This document shows, one piece after another, positions 7,664 to 17,600 of a stretch of 31,111 bases of DNA. The stretch is from DATAMF01 sp964472565. GTDB taxonomy: Bacteria; Chloroflexota; Anaerolineae; Aggregatilineales; Aggregatilineaceae. The notes beneath the pieces are model-generated. The model was not told the origin of the DNA, searched no databases, and saw nothing but the letters and a program-made list of their open reading frames with translations. Every line of letters begins with the position of its first letter. Within the stretch, counting starts at the first letter, position 1. The DNA lies in assembly GCA_964472565.1 (NCBI GenBank), contig CAYYNB010000061.1, positions 1 through 31,111 on the forward strand. Reading direction: 5' to 3'. Both the position numbers and the translations under genes were made by a program.

Positions 7664-7715
7664 TCGTTACCCCATCCCCCCTCAGCTCCTTCTCAGAGGG
7701 AAGGGGAGTCAAACC
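7664..7715. repeat. Degenerate purine/pyrimidine hairpin in the 7649-7760 gap
   Basis: A C-rich run followed by an imperfect hairpin, CTCCTTC (7686-7692) with GAAGG..AG (7700-7707). It resembles the type D elements at 8766 and 21641 in composition but not in core. It might act as a weak terminator or spacer. Confidence 0.35.
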
Positions 7716-7760
7716 GAATGAATGGGATGGCCTTAAATTAAATCAGGTGGGGAATCAGGC

Positions 7761-10700
7761 ATGGATGATTCTTACGAGCAACAGGACGAAACCCAATCTT
7801 CTGAGCCAGAAGGTCAGACGCCCGCGCTGATCTTCGAGGAGCTGACGCTGGCGGAGATGCTGCGGTATCTGGTGTGGCGACCTGGGCGGACACTGGGAAT
7901 GCTGTGGCAGGTGTTGGTGCGGAGCGAGTCCGACGAGGAAAGCGAGCCGCCGGATGATCGGGATGATCAACCGCCGTCTGACTCGACACGCGATTGGGAT
8001 GAAGACGAAAATGAGAATGAGGTCTATATCCCGGAGGATGAAACCTACCCGCCAGAGGAGCGCGCCCCGATCACGATTCCGGCGCGGATCAGCCTGACTC
8101 CGGCGTGGATCATTGTGCTGGCGGTGGCGGTGCTGCTGGCGATCTGGGGCGGGAATCGACTGTACGACGCGGCGACAAATATTGAAAAACATATCAAGCG
8201 CGAGACGAACGGGGCGGCGATGCCGTTCGCGCTGGCGGGGATGGTGTATATCGGGTTTGTGGTGGTTGCCAGCCGTCACTGGTGGGCGCGGCGAGTGGAC
8301 AGTCTTACGCGGCGCTTTCCGAGTATTGCCCAACTGCATCGTTGGCGCGTTCAGGTGGGACTCGGCGGGCTGACTGTGTTTACGCTGTTTCTGGCGCTGA
8401 TCAACCTGGGGAGTGTGTGGTGGTCAGCATTTTTTTTTGTCGCGGCGGCGGGCGTATGGGCGCTGCTGATCGGACTGAGTACGATCCCCGAACCGGTTGA
8501 CCGTTCCATAGCAGAAACCCCTATTCTTCCTGCGCCTGATCAAACCCCATCCGGATTCTGGCCCTGGTTTCAGGCGAACTCCATCCGGCTGATTCTGATC
8601 CCGGTGGCGCTGCTGCTGTCGGGCGCGGCCTATTTTTACAACGTCAAGCTCGATCCGGTGACGGATGAGGTCACGGATATTGTGCTGACGGGCAGGGGAC
8701 TCGCGGCGTGGGTGGGGAGCGTGGTGCTGTGGGGTGTGATTTTGGTTTTACCCCTATACTCCCGTCCTCCTTTCCCCGCAAGCAGGGCAAGGAGGAGGCA
8801 AAGCCGCACCTCGACGGAAAACGGCGATCTAGGGGCAATTCATGAATTGCCCAAAACGGGCGCAGCAAGCAGCGCTCCTACGGAAACCCAGGAGGGGAAA
8901 AATGAGGGGCGCGGCAAGCCGCGATCCTTCCGATTCATTCTGCGGTGGAAAGGGTGGGGTGTGGCGGCGGCGTTGGCGGCGATTGTGGCGCTGGGGGCGT
9001 ATTTTCGGCTGCACGAACTGGCGTCTACACCGCCCGAAATGACGAGCGATCATATTGAAAAACTGCTCGACGCGATCAAGGTTGATGAGGGGAATTATGG
9101 CGTGTTTTTCCCCAACAACGGCGGGCGCGAGGGTTTTCAGATGTACGCGGTGGCGCTGATCGCTAATCTGGGCGAGGGCTTCAGCTTCAATGCGCTCAAA
9201 CTGGCGACAGTGATCGAGGGACTGCTGACGCTGCCCGCGCTGTGGTGGATGGCCCGGCAGATTGTGGGCACGGAAGACGAGGACGCGCGGCGGCTGGGTA
9301 ACTGGGTCGGGCTGGCGCTGGCGGGACTGGTGGCGATCAGCTATTGGCATGAGATGCTGTCGCGGCTGGGGCTGCGGATTGTGCTCACGCCGCTGACAAC
9401 GGCACTGGTGATCGGATTGATGGCGCGGGTGATGCGGCGCAACCGGTTGGTGGATTATGTCGCGCTGGGATTTGTGCTGGGCGCGGGGGTGTATTTTTAC
9501 CAGGCGAACCGCATGCTGCCGCTGGTGGCGGTGGCGGGGTTTGGGCTGATGGTGCTGTACCGCATACGCCAGCCGCGCGATGTGCTGCGGTTCGGCGGAC
9601 GCGCGGTGTCGCTGCTGGTGCTGATCGGCGTGCCGGTGCTGGTGTACTGGTATATGGGCGAGGTGCTGGCGGGATACAGTAAATCGCAGGAACTCGGCAC
9701 GCGCATGGGCGATTTGATGCCGCTGTTCGTGATGGTGTGGTTCAGCATCCTGGTGATCGCGCTGCGGCCTACCGATCCGGTGCTGCTGGTGGGGCGGGGC
9801 GCGATGGCAGCGGCAGTGATCGCGCTGGCGGTGTATATCCCGATGTATCATTACAGCCAGGTTCGTTCGGAGGAATTCTGGGAACGGACGCGGGGGCGCA
9901 TGTTTGGGGAAGAGGCATTCAAGCGGCCCGATGCGCACGGTGTGCTGGTGATGTATGAGCCCACGCTGCGCGAACAGATCGAACGGTTCTGGGATGAGCG
10001 GGATGTATTTGTGCAGAACTATCGAAACGCGCTGCGGATGTATCACTGGGAAGGAGATGGGCAGTGGATCAACAACGTCGATTCGCTCCCGGCGATGGAT
10101 GGCGCGACGGGCGGGCTGGTGATCCTGGGGCTGCTGGTGTGGGGCGTGCTGATTTTCCAGCGGCGCGACCCGGTGTTGTGGTTGGTGCCGGTGGGCGTGC
10201 TGGTGATGCTGCTGCCGTCGGCGATGACGCTGGCGTTCCCCGGTGAAAACCCGAACTTTACACGGGCAAGCGGCACGATCCCGCTGATCTTTTGGCTGGC
10301 GGCGCTGCCGTTGGGACTGCTGGCCTGGCATTTACAGCGGCTGCCCTGGAACGTGCGCGGCGTGCCGGTTGGAATGGTCGTGGGTGTGGCGCTGATCGGC
10401 GGGGTGCTGGGGGATAACCTGGGAACGAACTGGGACAATTATTTTACACAATACCGCCTGAATTATAGTTATAGCTGGAAGCCATACCGCGAGATCTCGA
10501 AGCCGCTGCGGGCCTTTGCGCATGGCGAGGGCAGTTTTGGGAACGCGTTTTATGTGCATTATGAACACTGGCTCGATCACCGGATTCTCGGCGGGATGGC
10601 GGGCGATATTCGCTGGCCGAACGGCCTGGTGACGCGGGAGGAAGTGTATACACGGGTGGGGTTGAACCGGGGGACAGATTACGAGTTTGACCCAACCCAG

Positions 10701-10868
10701 CCCGCCTTTTTTATGATTAATGAATACGACCAGGAATCGATTGCCTGGTTCCAGACGAATTTCCCCGGTGGGACACTCGAATTGTATACCTACACGTATG
10801 ACACGAATCACGGGGAACAAAGCGGGGAGTTTTACGTGTATACCGTGTGGACCGGGGCGCTTCAGTAA
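7761..10868 (+). CDS. GT39-like (GT-C) membrane glycosyltransferase, 1035 aa
   Basis: A polytopic protein resembling the PMT/ArnT clan of polyprenyl-phosphate-sugar transferases. Residues 1-110 are an acidic soluble N-terminal region (runs such as DEDENENEVYIPEDE). Two to seven TM helices follow (about 115-330). After the insert the core begins near residue 395 with GYFRL-type TM1 and the first outer loop MTSDHIEKLLDAI, where GT-C enzymes place an acidic residue pair. The TM bundle runs to about 880 and a short extracytoplasmic end follows (NYFTQYRLNYSYSWKPYRE). Residues 332-390 are encoded by a cluster of palindromic repeats in frame, in a predicted cytoplasmic loop between two TM helices. 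ATG start with a G-rich site upstream. Donor and acceptor are unknown. Confidence 0.8.
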   Translation: MDDSYEQQDETQSSEPEGQTPALIFEELTLAEMLRYLVWRPGRTLGMLWQVLVRSESDEESEPPDDRDDQPPSDSTRDWDEDENENEVYIPEDETYPPEERAPITIPARISLTPAWIIVLAVAVLLAIWGGNRLYDAATNIEKHIKRETNGAAMPFALAGMVYIGFVVVASRHWWARRVDSLTRRFPSIAQLHRWRVQVGLGGLTVFTLFLALINLGSVWWSAFFFVAAAGVWALLIGLSTIPEPVDRSIAETPILPAPDQTPSGFWPWFQANSIRLILIPVALLLSGAAYFYNVKLDPVTDEVTDIVLTGRGLAAWVGSVVLWGVILVLPLYSRPPFPASRARRRQSRTSTENGDLGAIHELPKTGAASSAPTETQEGKNEGRGKPRSFRFILRWKGWGVAAALAAIVALGAYFRLHELASTPPEMTSDHIEKLLDAIKVDEGNYGVFFPNNGGREGFQMYAVALIANLGEGFSFNALKLATVIEGLLTLPALWWMARQIVGTEDEDARRLGNWVGLALAGLVAISYWHEMLSRLGLRIVLTPLTTALVIGLMARVMRRNRLVDYVALGFVLGAGVYFYQANRMLPLVAVAGFGLMVLYRIRQPRDVLRFGGRAVSLLVLIGVPVLVYWYMGEVLAGYSKSQELGTRMGDLMPLFVMVWFSILVIALRPTDPVLLVGRGAMAAAVIALAVYIPMYHYSQVRSEEFWERTRGRMFGEEAFKRPDAHGVLVMYEPTLREQIERFWDERDVFVQNYRNALRMYHWEGDGQWINNVDSLPAMDGATGGLVILGLLVWGVLIFQRRDPVLWLVPVGVLVMLLPSAMTLAFPGENPNFTRASGTIPLIFWLAALPLGLLAWHLQRLPWNVRGVPVGMVVGVALIGGVLGDNLGTNWDNYFTQYRLNYSYSWKPYREISKPLRAFAHGEGSFGNAFYVHYEHWLDHRILGGMAGDIRWPNGLVTREEVYTRVGLNRGTDYEFDPTQPAFFMINEYDQESIAWFQTNFPGGTLELYTYTYDTNHGEQSGEFYVYTVWTGALQ
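8756..8930. repeat. In-frame cluster of four palindromic repeats inside the 1035-aa gene
   Basis: Order: type D (8766-8795, arms CCTCCTT / AAGGAGG around CCCCGCAAGCAGGG), type B (8830-8852, perfect palindrome GGGCAATTCATGAATTGCCC at 8833-8852), type C (8858-8881) and type C (8906-8927). The reading frame is open through all of them and yields a low-complexity Arg/Ser/Pro-rich loop including GAIHELP. The order CCCCTAT...type D...type C is shared with the intergenic composite at 21626-21700. Confidence 0.8.
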
Positions 10869-10927
10869 GGAGCACGGCAGGCTTCAGCACTGAGGAAAAT
10901 GGGCGGCTGGCGTGTATGGTGGGCAGA

Positions 10928-11628
10928 ATGTCAAAACGACTGGCTTTGATCAGCAGCATGGGGATCGTGCTGCTGGCTTTTGTGTTGATGATCCACGACT
11001 TAACCCGGCTCGTGTTATGGGCGGATGAAGCGTGGACCATTGAGGCGTCGGACGGCACCCTACAAAATACGGTTGAGCGCGTGGGGGAGGACGTTCACCC
11101 GCCGCTGTTTTTTATAGAACTGAACATCTGGCGGCGCATGACGGGTGATTCGATCTGGGCGATGCGCTATCTGGCGGTGCTGCTGACGGCGATCAGTACG
11201 GCGCTGGTGATCCGGCTGGGACATGATCTGTTCGGGGGGGCGCGGGGTTTGGGGACGTGATGCGGCTGGCCGAAGCCCACATGACGGTCATCGATCAGCA
11301 GGTGACGGTGAATCTGGTGTGGTGGCCGGCGGACGTGCCCGCGTGGAACTATACGGTTTCCACATTTGCGCTCAACGCAAGCGGCGCACTGGTCAAACAG
11401 CATGACGGGTATCCGATGAATAACCAATCTCCTACGCTCACCTGGCAGGCGGATCGAGTATACTATGACAGTCATGTGCTCGACGGACTGCCGCCGGGGC
11501 AGTATCAGGTGGGGATCAAAGTCTATTATTTTACTGATCCTGGGTTTCAGCAGTTGGAGATCGTACCTGTGGCGGGATGCGAGCAGAATTGTGATTATTG
11601 GCTGCTGGGTACCGTAGAGATACAGTAG
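10928..11628 (+). pseudogene. Remnant of a GT39-like gene with an internal deletion
   Basis: The 5' piece (10928-11260) encodes TM1 and the first outer loop of a GT-C enzyme: ADEAWTIEASDG with the acidic pair, HPPLFFIELN, then a second TM, and stops soon after GHDLFGGARG. The 3' piece, readable in another frame from about 11230 to 11628, begins FGDVMRLAEAHM and looks like the C-terminal beta-rich domain found on such enzymes (ends ...CDYWLLGTVEIQ). The catalytic TM bundle between them is missing, and the two pieces join out of frame in a G-rich stretch at about 11234-11254. A normal gene would be 1.5 kb or more. An alternative is two separate small proteins, but neither would be a complete domain. 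Confidence 0.75.
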
Positions 11629-11643
11629 AAATACCGTAGAAAT
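11611..11643. repeat. Three 11-bp tandem repeats before the giant gene
   Basis: Units ACCGTAGAGAT (11611-11621), ACAGTAGAAAT (11622-11632), ACCGTAGAAAT (11633-11643). The middle unit resembles ATACAGTAGGG at 3276-3286, also in 11-bp phase. The array overlaps the last codons of the pseudogene and ends 21 bases before the TTG start of the next gene. It may be a regulator site with one repeat per helical turn, or chance slippage. Confidence 0.45.
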
Positions 11644-11664
11644 TTCAGACAGTGAGTTGATGCG

Positions 11665-14600
11665 TTGACAGACTACTATTCCGAAGAACCGACTTCCGAA
11701 GAACAAATTTTAGGGCCGGACAGCGAAGCGCTGACTCAGATGGAGAGTGCGCCGCCGCCGGAGATGCCGCCGATTGAACGCGCGCAGCGGGTCCGGCGTC
11801 CGGTGGATCGCATCAATGCGCTGATTTATGGGCTGCTGGCCGTGGTGTTGAGTGTGGGGGCGTGGCTGCGGTTCGATGCGCAGAACTGGGATGATTTCAC
11901 CCACCTGCATCCCGACGAACGGTTTTTGACGGGCGTGGTGGATGGCATGAACGGACCGCTGCGGATTACGGGCCGTGAAGCCGATGTGTTCGATTCGTGG
12001 GGCAATATTGTGGAACTGGGCAAGCAGCATATTCGCTGCAATCAGCGCTACCCGGCGAAACCCACCAATGCGGACGATCCACTGGTCAGCACCCAACTGG
12101 AGGGGCAGGGCGGCTATTTTGACGCGGAATGTTCGGCGCTGAACCCGAATAACACCGGGAACGGGAGTTATGTGTATGGCGAGTTCCCGCTGTTCACGGT
12201 GCATCTCGGCGGGGTGGCACGTACTCGACTGTCGGAAGATTATCACACGTTTTTGCAAACGTTCGACCCGGACAAAGCCGCCACACACAAGATCACGACG
12301 TATTGGGAAACGTATACCGGGATTCAGTTTATCGGGCGGAGCATGAACGCGCTGGCCGATACGCTGACGATTCTGGTGGTGTTTCTGATCGGGCGGCGGT
12401 TGTATGGGCGGTGGCCGGGCATCATGGCGGCGGCGCTGTACGCATTTGCGGCGTTCCCGATCCAGCAGACGCATTTCTGGACGGTGGATGCATTCACCAC
12501 GTTTTGGGTGGCGCTGGCGTTGTATTTTGCGGTGCGGGTGATTGATAACGCGTCGGCTATCGGCGGGCCGCAAGTGCTGCTGTACCTGGCGATCTGGGCC
12601 GGGGGCGTGGCGTGGGACGCGGCGTACTGGGAGCGTCCGGCCCTGGGCGCGGCGTCACTTGGTATTATTTTTCTGGTGATGTTGGGGATCACGGCGGCGA
12701 TCCGGCAGGGGATGCTGTGGGGTGGTCTGCCTAAGCGTCATGGGGATGTCCTGGTGGCGCTGGCGGGTGTGATCGCGTCGGTGGTGTATCTGCTGGGCTG
12801 GACGCTGCTGGATGTGACCGCACCGCGCAATTTTCCGCTGGCGGGGGAACTGCAAAAGCTGGGACTCGCCAGCCTGACATTTGCGCTGGCGGCGTTTATT
12901 GCCTATCTGGTCGCAGGGATGGTGCGACGGGCCGCGCTGGGTGAACGGATCACACTGCCGGTGTATATGGTGCTGGGCGTGGTGATCGTACTGTGGGCGG
13001 CGCTGGTGGTCGGGGTGCTGATCGATGGACTCGCACCGTGGGCGGCGCTGTTCGTGGCGCTGACGACGGTGGCGTTTATGCTGTTTGACGCGGTGGAAGT
13101 CACCGATTACGCGCTGTTCGGTGTGGCGGTGGGCGCGGCGGTGGCAAGCCGGATTAATGTTGCACCGCTGGCAGGCATTATTGTGATCGCGGCGGGAATA
13201 CGGCTGCTCCCGGCGCTGGATCGAAAACTGCTGCCACAGCAGCGCGGGCGGATGGTCGGGTACGTGATGACCGGGCTGCTGGTGTCCGGCCTGATGGCGT
13301 TTATCGCGTTCCGGCTGCTGCAACCACACGCCTTTATGGGGCCGAATATCTGGAACATCAAGTTCAACCCGAACTGGCGCGACGATATGAACGAGGCGGC
13401 TTATTTTACGTCGGGCGATTGGGACGCGCCGCCGAATCACCAATGGGCGAACCGTATTCCGTATTTCTTCCCCTGGCGCAATATCGTGCTGTGGGGGTTG
13501 GGGCTGCCGCTGGGCCTGATCGCGTGGGCGGCGTGGGCCTGGGCCGGGATCACGATTGTGCGCGGGCGCAAAAACTGGACGCGGCATCTGATCCCGTTTG
13601 TGTGGGTCCTGGTGTGCTTCGGATGGCTCGGTGGGCGGTGGGTCACGACGATGCGGTATTTTATGCCCATCTACCCGATGCTGGCGGTGTTCGGCGCGTG
13701 GGCGCTGTGGGCGATGGTCGTGACGAGCTGGCGTTCCCTGAAAGAAATTCAGGGCAGGTTTACAAACCTGCCCCTACAACATGATGCGCGATGGCGACGA
13801 ATCCGGCGGATTGCGTTTGCGGGCGCGGTGGGACTGCTCATTTTTGTGTATGGTTACACGACGCTGTTTGGCTTCGGGATGCACAACATCCAGCGGCGGC
13901 AGCTTACGCGTGTGGCGGCGTCACGGTGGTTCCAGGAGAATGTTCCCGGCGATTTTGGGCTGTGGGTCGAGGGGAAAGACGGCACCCGACAGTTGATCAA
14001 TGTGGCGCGGGGGACGAATGCGGCGATCCCGGCGGTGACGCGGCTGGAACAGGGCGATGCCGCGGTGTTCGCGTGCCAGCAGGACGGCACGGGGAATTGT
14101 TTGTTGGATGAAAACGGCGCGGTGATGCCGTTCACAATGGCGGCGGATGCGCGGCTGACGCGGATTATTTTCCCCCGGCTGAACGATCCGGCGGGGGACG
14201 CGGAACTGGAAACGCTGCAAGTGCGGCTGTACCAGACTAATACGACGGCGGGGCGCGTGCTGGTCTATGATGACGCCGTGCGCGCGGATTTATCGCTGCA
14301 TGAAGCGCCATATGGTACCGAGTTCAGCCTGACACCGCCGGATGAAGAGGTGGTGCTGGCACGGGAGAACAATGGGGCGGTGATCCAGTACAGCCTGGAA
14401 CTGACCGTCCTGGAAGGCGGGCCGATCTCGTTTGTGCATGATGTCAGTGACCAGGAAGGATCGGCGCTGTCGGATGTGTCGATTGGATTGCAGCGGCTGG
14501 ATGACCGGACGCTGACTTTTATCGATCTCAAATTTGAGACGGAACCGCTGCTGACGGGACACGGGGATGATGTGCCGTCGCAGCCGACACACTGGGCGGC

Positions 14601-17600
14601 GAATACGGCGGACCCGTCGCAGTTTTCGATCCCGATTGATGGCGAGATACGGGAACTCGTCATTCCGCATCTGGGCGACCCGATGAAGGATGACGACGCG
14701 GAGACAGTCAAGTTTACGCTGGTATCGCCGGACGGGCAGACGGTTTCGGCGACGGTGACGGATGACTTTAACGCAGGGGCGAATCCGTTGGGACCGGCGC
14801 GAACGGTGATCTTTGATCCGCCGCTGCAAGTGACAAAAACCGATCTGAGCAGCCCGATTTTCGGCACGCTGATCGTGGAGCCGGAAGACCCGATCTACAC
14901 GTCCGGGCCGATCATCGCGTGGGAGGGGGACTGGGACGACCCGGTACCCTGGCCGACGTGCGAACTGCCTGCTGATATGGTGTATGCGGATGATCTGCCG
15001 TCGGGATTGTCGCAATATACGTGCGGGGCGGTGAACCCGTATGATGGCCGTAGCTACCAGGGACTCAAGCTGTGGATGGTGGCAGAGGATAACGAGGAAA
15101 AATACAGCGCGATGACGAACGCGCTGAACCAGGCGGATTATATTGTTGTCACCAGCAACCGGTTCTACGATTCGCTGCCCCGCGTGGAGATGCGGTGGCC
15201 GATGACCGAAGCGTATTATGACGCGCTGTTCGATGGACGGCTGGGCTTTGAACTGGTGCGGAAATTCGAGTCGGTGATTTCGGTGGGGCCGTTCCGCGTG
15301 CCGGATCAGGTGATTCCGTCGGATGATGTGCCGGACTGGATGAACGAACACTGGGAGTCGGAAGAAGCGTTCAGCGTATACGATCACCCGCTGGTGCTGG
15401 TGTTCCGGAAAACCGAAGCCTATTCGCCGGAAAATACGGCGGCGATTCTGAACAGCGTGTCGCGGAAGTCGATCACGACGGTGGGGACGGGCGATCTCGC
15501 CAGTAACGCGCAGCCGGTGGGCGTGGTGGCGTGGGGGGCAAAAACGGCCACGACTGCGCCGACGATGCTGGAAATGCCGGAAGACAAATGGGAGATTCAG
15601 ACCGACGGCGGCACCTGGTCGGATTTGTTCGACCTGGACTCGATTCTCAACCGGAGTCAGGTGCTCGCGGTCATCGTGTGGTGGCTGGTGACGATGCTGG
15701 TCGGGTGGATCACCTGGCCGCTGCTGTTTGCGATCTTCCCGGCGCTGCCGGATCGCGGCTTCCCGGCGGCGAAAATCACCGGGTGGCTGCTGGTGGCGTT
15801 TACGGCGTGGGTCGGTGGGACGGTCAACATTCTGACGTGGACGCGGCCCGGCATCTTCATTCTGATTGTGCTGCTGGCGCTGCTGAGTGGGGCGGTGATC
15901 TGGCGGCGGCGGGCGGAGTTCCGGCTGTATATCCGCGCCAACAAGCGGCATCTAATCGCGGTGGAAGCGCTGACGCTGCTGCTGTTCCTGTTTTTCATCG
16001 GTATCCGACTGGGCAACCCGGATTTGTGGCATACCAGCTTTGGCGGCGAAAAGCCGATGGATTTTGCCTATTTTAACGGGGTGATCCGCAGCACCGTATT
16101 CCCGCCGATTGATCCCTGGCACGCGGGCGGGTACATGAATTATTACTACTTCGGGTATGTGATCGTTGGCGCACCCGTGAAACTGCTGGGTATCCAGCCG
16201 TCGGTGGCGTATAACCTGATTTTGCCGATGCTGTACGCGATGACCGGGATCGGGGTGTTCAGCATCGGGTATAACTGGGTGCGGGCGCGGCGCGTGTCGC
16301 CGGGGCAGATTATCGGCGCGACGCGGGATGGAATCGAGGAACCCGCAAAGGGTGCAGAGGCTGTAGGGGCAATTCATAAATTGCCCCTACAGCGGGAAAC
16401 CAAACTGCCAGCGGGGAGCGCGTGGCTGGCCGGACTGCTGGCGACGCTGCTGGCGGTGGTGCTGGGTAATCTGGCGGTGCTGAACATTATCGGAACGGAT
16501 TTGGCAACGATGGGCGGGTACGAGTCGAAGCCCGCGCTGCACCAACTGCGGCGGTATGAACTGGAGCAGCAGCGGCCCAAAATTTACGCGGACATCACCG
16601 AGCAGGAAATGGAGAAGTTCCGCAAAAAACATGATGGGCGCGATCCGCAGACCGCCGAAGAAAGCATGGAACTGGCGCGCATGGTCCAGGAAAAAACGGA
16701 CAGCTATATCCTCAAAACGGCCCGGCATGCGCCGCTGTGGAAAATCTGGGAATATCACCTGGATGGGCTGCGGAAACAGATTGCCGCGATCCCGGATGGG
16801 ATGAAGAAGGTGATGGACGGCGCATCGATTCCGGTGGCGGGCACACACCGCTGGTACTGGGCACCGACACGCATTTTAGGCGATGTGCGCCCGCTGATGT
16901 GGCGCGACGTTCAAACGCTGTCGCCCAACGAGCCAAATAACCCTGTCTATGGGCAGCCAGGGAACAGCGCGATTGCGGAGATGCCGTATTTCACATTTTT
17001 GTACGGCGACCTGCACGCACACATGATTGCCATGCCGATCACGCTGCTGGTGCTGCTGTGGCTGCTGGCGGAGATCATCGGGGCGGGGTATGCGCTGCGG
17101 GCGTGGTGGGAAGCCGGACTCGCACTGGCGCTCGGTTCGATTGCGGTGGGCGTGCTGCGGCCTACGAATTCATGGGACTGGATCACCTACCTGATTCTCG
17201 GCGCGGCGGGGCTGACCTATGTGGCGTGGGTGGGCGCGGTACGGCAGGCGCAAGACAAATCGGAGACGGCGGTCAAACTGGAACGCTGGCTGCGGGTGGA
17301 TCAATTCCTCCGGCTGTGGCCCGTGCTGTTCGTGATTCCGGTGGCGCTGGTGGCGCGGGTGGCGTTTTACGTCGTGCGGCAGAGCCAGGCCGACGCGCAA
17401 AAAACACGCCCGCTGCAAGCCGGTGAAGAATTGATCCGCCCGACGCTTACGCTGCCGAGCGTGGTGTTGTGGGTGGTGGCGGCGCTGGCACTGACGGCGC
17501 TGGCGTATATCGTGCTGATTGCGGTGCTGCGGGCGCGGGTGAATAAACATACCCTGGTGGACTGGATCGGGCGGCTGGCGCTGTTCGGTGGCTTCTCGAC

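Noticed and set aside
8756..8930. CRISPR-like array
   Set aside because: Repeats are of different types, palindromic and not evenly spaced; no cas genes seen.
11257..11628. Independent small secreted protein
   Set aside because: No signal peptide or ribosome site; reads as the C-terminal domain of a transferase joined out of frame to its N-terminal piece.
14290..15951. 553-codon antisense frame within the giant gene
   Set aside because: Composition artefact (His/Arg/Pro/Gln-rich); no ribosome site or domain.
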